From the NCBI GenBank assembly GCA_003521625.1, contig DPHV01000031.1, positions 1 to 64,000 on the forward strand: DNA of 64,000 bases, in the 5' to 3' direction. Origin of the DNA: Ruminococcus sp. GTDB lineage: Bacteria > Bacillota > Clostridia > Oscillospirales > Acutalibacteraceae. The notes below the pieces were generated by a model. It saw only the letters and a list, made by a program, of their open reading frames with translations. It was not told the DNA's origin and searched no databases. Numbering within the stretch: the first letter of the stretch is position 1; each line of letters begins with the position of its first letter. This document shows positions 61,230-64,000 of the stretch, in pieces. The position numbers were made by a program, and so were the translations under genes.

Positions 61230-61259
61230 GTTCCCCGGAGTACCGCTATTCCGGGGAAC
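61230..61259 (+). terminator. hairpin after the first WXG100 pair
   Basis: GTTCCCCGGA and TCCGGGGAAC form a perfect 10-bp stem with a 10-base loop, 11 bases after the stop; a T-rich stretch (ATATATTTTT) begins about 10 bases later. It would protect the upstream mRNA end and reduce read-through, giving more of the first pair than of the downstream proteins. Confidence 0.65.
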
Positions 61260-61323
61260 AGTCAATATATTTTTGCAATCAACGTTTGAAATGATTGTCT
61301 GATTACTTTTGTCGGAGGAATAA

Positions 61324-61674
61324 ATGAAAATTGATTTCAGATTAATAAATGAATTTATCTCACATATTGACAATGTAATTGTTATGACACAAAGAAATAC
61401 AGAGTCGCTGAAAGCAGAAGAAAAAAAGCTGTTGTTGAATTCAAATACGGACAAAGTTGCAGCCAAGCTTAAAAGTATATGCAACCAGCTTGAAGAAAAG
61501 CTTGAAACAGCTAAAAAAATGAAAAGCTCGCTTATCAAGATTAAAGAGATTTATTCAGAAAACGAGAAGAAAATATCCGACAGAATAGAATGCGGCGAAT
61601 CGTTGCCGAAAGCAGAATTTGCAGATTTTTCAAATATCCGTGATAACACAACCTTTGATTGGAGAATAAATTGA
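61324..61674 (+). CDS. helical T7SS-locus protein without WXG
   Basis: A 116-aa, almost all-helical protein. It lacks W-x-G at the turn but keeps the C-terminal YxxxE (YSENE in IKEIYSENEKK), so it is probably a partner of one of the WXG100 proteins. Ribosome site CGGAGG. Its stop overlaps the next start (TGATG). Confidence 0.75.
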   Translation: MKIDFRLINEFISHIDNVIVMTQRNTESLKAEEKKLLLNSNTDKVAAKLKSICNQLEEKLETAKKMKSSLIKIKEIYSENEKKISDRIECGESLPKAEFADFSNIRDNTTFDWRIN

Positions 61675-61982
61675 TGAACAGCGATAAAAAAGAAATTAAT
61701 GTTGATATTGCGTCATTAAAGCGCAAAGCGGATACAATCTGCAACGAGTCTGACGCTGTTATTAATAAATACCGACAGTTAGTCAAATGTTTCGAGGAAA
61801 TCGGAACAATGTGGCAGGGAGAGGCTAAGCAGAGGTTTGACTCTGGATTTATTCAGGATTTAGCCTTGCTGAAAAGCTATATTGACTGCATTGAAAAGCT
61901 TTCCTCTGATTACAGATTTGCCTTTAATTCATATAACAAGTGCGAATCAATGGCAGATGAAATTGTCCGTGCAATAAGGTAA
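61674..61982 (+). CDS. WXG100-like protein 3
   Basis: A 102-aa helical-hairpin protein with the turn GTMWQGEAKQ and C-terminal YNKCE. ATG 61674 overlaps the previous stop and follows GGAG; the longer frame lacks a ribosome site. Probably a heterodimer partner of the preceding protein, given the coupling. Confidence 0.9.
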   Translation: MNSDKKEINVDIASLKRKADTICNESDAVINKYRQLVKCFEEIGTMWQGEAKQRFDSGFIQDLALLKSYIDCIEKLSSDYRFAFNSYNKCESMADEIVRAIR

Positions 61983-62011
61983 CTTAAACAGTAAGAGAAT
62001 GGAGTGGCTTT

Positions 62012-62350
62012 ATGAGCTCTGAAAAAATTGATATTCAGAATACGGCTATTGAGGTATCAACAGAACAGTTAAGCGCAAAAGCGGCTCAGATTAAAAATAT
62101 ATGTAGTGATATTTTTACGCATTTTAACAATATTGAAAAATGTGTCGAATCGTTGCCGTATTATTGGTCATCAGAAAGTGCCCGGCTTTTAAAAAAATAT
62201 TTTGACGAGGATAAAAAAGAGTCGCAATCCCTGAAAGAACGATTTGAAAATCAGGTCGGCAGGCTTATTCAGATTGCAGGAGTTTATAATGACAGCGAAA
62301 AGAATATTGCTTCGGATATAGAAACGCTTCCGAACAATATTATAGATTGA
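62012..62350 (+). CDS. WXG100-like protein 4, WxS variant
   Basis: A 112-aa helical-hairpin protein in which the turn reads YYWSSESARLL, Ser taking the place of Gly. The C-terminal motif is YNDSE. Ribosome site GGAG. The next protein also has the WxS variant, so the two may pair. Confidence 0.82.
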   Translation: MSSEKIDIQNTAIEVSTEQLSAKAAQIKNICSDIFTHFNNIEKCVESLPYYWSSESARLLKKYFDEDKKESQSLKERFENQVGRLIQIAGVYNDSEKNIASDIETLPNNIID

Positions 62351-62363
62351 CGGTGGTAATGTT

Positions 62364-62669
62364 ATGGTAAATAAGATAAATTATGACTTTGATTTGAGCG
62401 CATCTGTCATTAACAAACTCTACGAAATATCGGCAGATATTGAGAAAACAACATCGAAAAGAGCGGCAGATGACATTTCTTTGCTGTCACGGGGCTGGAA
62501 CAGCGATTCGGCAGAGAGGTTTATCGGAAAATACACAGAGCTTGTCAGCGACTTTGATAAAATCTCAAAACAAATTGCTTATGAGGCTGAAGAGATAAAT
62601 AGAATATCACGACATATGTATTTAATTGAAAAAGAGGCAGAGAGGCTCGCTAAAGAAGATTCTCAATAA
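62364..62669 (+). CDS. WXG100-like protein 5, WxS variant
   Basis: A 101-aa helical hairpin with the turn SRGWNSDSAERF. At the usual YxxxE place it reads MYLIEKE, so the motif is not kept; an earlier YEAEE exists in the same helix. It starts 13 bases after the preceding stop. Confidence 0.82.
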   Translation: MVNKINYDFDLSASVINKLYEISADIEKTTSKRAADDISLLSRGWNSDSAERFIGKYTELVSDFDKISKQIAYEAEEINRISRHMYLIEKEAERLAKEDSQ

Positions 62670-62681
62670 GGATGAACGGTT

Positions 62682-63221
62682 ATGATATGGATACTATTGA
62701 TAATTTTACTTGTTATACTGGTTTTTGCAATTGTTGCGGTGACGGCTATATATCAATCGTCGAATAAGCAGTATCATAGAAGCGACATTCACTTCTCGGG
62801 AGGAGCAAACACCGACACAGGTCAGATGACATCCGATAACAACTACTTCAAAGGGATTTCCGGTGAACTGGAAGATACTATTCCAATAAGCAATTCCGCC
62901 CGAAACGGAAGACCATCAGGTAAATTATCGCAAAATATTACTATCAGAAACCTCAACGATTCATCCGTTGCCAATCTGAAAATAAACGATTATCTCATAA
63001 TCGGACGCAATGACGGGGAAAAGGTTTTTAAAGTCAGCAACGATAATACAGTTTCGAAAAAGCATTGCAAGCTGTATTATGAGGTGAACAATCTTTATTT
63101 GTGCGACCTTAATTCATCGAATTATACTTACCTTAACAAAAAAAGGCTTACAAAGCCTGAAATCTGCAAAAGCGGAGACATTATAAAAGTCGGTAAAACA
63201 TATCTGAAGATAGAGTTTTAA
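62682..63221 (+). CDS. membrane-anchored FHA-domain protein 2
   Basis: The 179-aa product has a membrane helix (1-24) and a cytoplasmic FHA domain (about 100-179): IGRNDGE (Arg), VSKKHCKL (Ser, His) and NSSNYTYLN, in which Tyr stands in place of Gly. Between lies a disordered Ser/Asn-rich linker. It has the same length and layout as the FHA protein at 53210 and is placed among the WXG100 genes, tying phospho-Thr reading directly to the substrate genes. Confidence 0.92.
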   Translation: MIWILLIILLVILVFAIVAVTAIYQSSNKQYHRSDIHFSGGANTDTGQMTSDNNYFKGISGELEDTIPISNSARNGRPSGKLSQNITIRNLNDSSVANLKINDYLIIGRNDGEKVFKVSNDNTVSKKHCKLYYEVNNLYLCDLNSSNYTYLNKKRLTKPEICKSGDIIKVGKTYLKIEF

Positions 63222-63254
63222 GTTCTATTGCAGTTTATCTTACAGGAGGCAAAA

Positions 63255-63548
63255 ATGGATAGCGTAAAAGTCAACACTAATATGCTTCAGTATGATGTAT
63301 CATCAATGAAATCTGAAATTGAAAGTATTTCCGGTGAGATTGACAAAATGTACGAGAATATAGTCAGACTTGGAAATATGTGGAAGGGATCTGCAAATAA
63401 TGCATTCAATCAAAGCTTTTCCAAGGATTATGATGAAATGAAAGAATTTGTCAATGCGCTCAATAAAGATGTGTTGCGAATTGAAGACGAGAGAAAAGCA
63501 TATGACAGTTGTGAAAACAAAGTAATTAATCTTGCACAAAGCGTATAA
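63255..63548 (+). CDS. WXG100 protein 6
   Basis: A 97-aa WXG100 protein with the turn GNMWKGSAN and C-terminal YDSCE. ATG 63255 follows ACAGGAGG; the frame further upstream has no ribosome site. Confidence 0.93.
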   Translation: MDSVKVNTNMLQYDVSSMKSEIESISGEIDKMYENIVRLGNMWKGSANNAFNQSFSKDYDEMKEFVNALNKDVLRIEDERKAYDSCENKVINLAQSV

Positions 63549-63561
63549 AGGTGGTGCAGTT

Positions 63562-63906
63562 ATGATTTCGAATATTATTTCAAGCCTTTTTGGCAGCATT
63601 ACAATTGAGGTTACACCGGAGGAGCTTTTCAACGCATCAGAAGAACTGATAAACGAGGCTAACCGTCTGAAACAGAGAATTGAACGGTTAAAATCGGTAA
63701 TTAACGGAACGTCTTCGTACTGGAACGGAGATGTATCAAATATGGAGAGAAGTATATATCGGAACAGATATAGAGATGCCCTCATTATGATTGAAAAAAT
63801 TAACAATTATGCTTCTGAATTAAAGACTATTGCACAGAATTACTCGGATACAGAATTGACGATAACCGAGTCGGTTCAGGAGCTTCCGTCAAATATTTTA
63901 TCGTAA
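63562..63906 (+). CDS. WXG100-like protein 7
   Basis: A 114-aa helical-hairpin protein with the turn SSYWNGDVSN and C-terminal YSDTE. It carries an extra N-terminal hydrophobic stretch (ISNIISSLFGSITIEV). ATG 63562 follows GGTGG. Confidence 0.88.
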   Translation: MISNIISSLFGSITIEVTPEELFNASEELINEANRLKQRIERLKSVINGTSSYWNGDVSNMERSIYRNRYRDALIMIEKINNYASELKTIAQNYSDTELTITESVQELPSNILS

Positions 63907-63917
63907 GGTGATGCTTT

Positions 63918-64000
63918 ATGAGTAAAAGATATCAGATTTATTGTGACTACAGAAAGGCAATCAGCAAGGCTGACGAGCTTGTAAAATATGCAAATAAATT
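63918..64000 (+). CDS. start of a further T7SS-locus gene, cut by the window edge
   Basis: Only 27 codons are visible (SKRYQIYCDYRKAISKADELVK). A ribosome site AAGGTG precedes ATG 63918. The helical start fits another WXG100-like partner protein, but it cannot be classified from this part. It shows that the locus continues beyond the window. Confidence 0.6.
   Translation, partial: MSKRYQIYCDYRKAISKADELVKYANK

Overview
The window looks like chromosome of a spore-forming, low-to-mid GC Clostridia species of the Ruminococcaceae/Oscillospiraceae, and the best single guess is Ruminococcus bromii or a close relative. The evidence is a spore SASP gene and spoVT; strong sigma-A promoters with 17-bp spacers; a leucine T-box; a CtsR-McsA-McsB-ClpC operon; and a secreted dockerin protein with two starch-binding modules next to a secreted GH13 alpha-amylase, which fits an amylosome (dockerin/cohesin starch-degrading complex). 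The species name is inference.

Region by region. 1-4.2 kb is a decayed mobile element: the 3' part of an IS256-family transposase, an uncharacterised zinc-ribbon gene, a RepA-like RecA-fold ATPase, an oriT-like inverted repeat without a relaxase, a ribbon-helix-helix gene and a 53-aa gene. 4.2-5.4 kb is a Fic gene with its own promoter, framed on both sides by the same 12-bp-period repeat. 5.5-20.3 kb is mostly housekeeping: SASP, an oxidoreductase, leuA with a T-box, tRNA-Arg, an M18 aminopeptidase, an operon of DUF951-prfA-Sua5-coaE-lytic transglycosylase, a phosphoribosyltransferase, a secreted Thr/Glu/Pro-rich protein, dusB, glyA and rarA. 20.6-24.7 kb holds the two starch genes. 24.8-33.2 kb has spoVT, class III fructose-bisphosphatase, a 5'-truncated acetyltransferase, and ctsR-mcsA-mcsB-clpC behind CtsR boxes and a palindrome-rich insertion. 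33.3-34.0 kb is a divergent pair of small HTH genes.

34.0-64.0 kb, running off the right edge, is one co-directional locus that I read as a type VII (EssC/WXG100) secretion system fused to a Ser/Thr phospho-signalling module. It contains EssC with an FHA domain and three P-loops, a YukD/EsaB ubiquitin-like protein, at least eight small helical WXG100-like proteins plus a ninth cut by the window edge, two membrane Ser/Thr kinases, a PP2C phosphatase, three further membrane FHA proteins (one with an extracellular trypsin-like protease), proteins carrying possible FHA-ligand Thr motifs, a 3283-residue Ig-repeat surface protein, and a LytTR regulator. I saw no recognisable EssA, EssB or EsaA. Two promoters, one before the protease-FHA gene and one before the first WXG100 gene, share an 11-bp direct-repeat motif placed the same 60 bp from the -10 box. 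That fits LytTR control of both ends of the locus and is the most interesting signal in the window.

Working model (inference): the kinases phosphorylate TxxL-type threonines on partner proteins; the FHA domains of EssC and the membrane proteins read these marks; PP2C resets them; and the LytTR protein switches on the structural and substrate transcription units.
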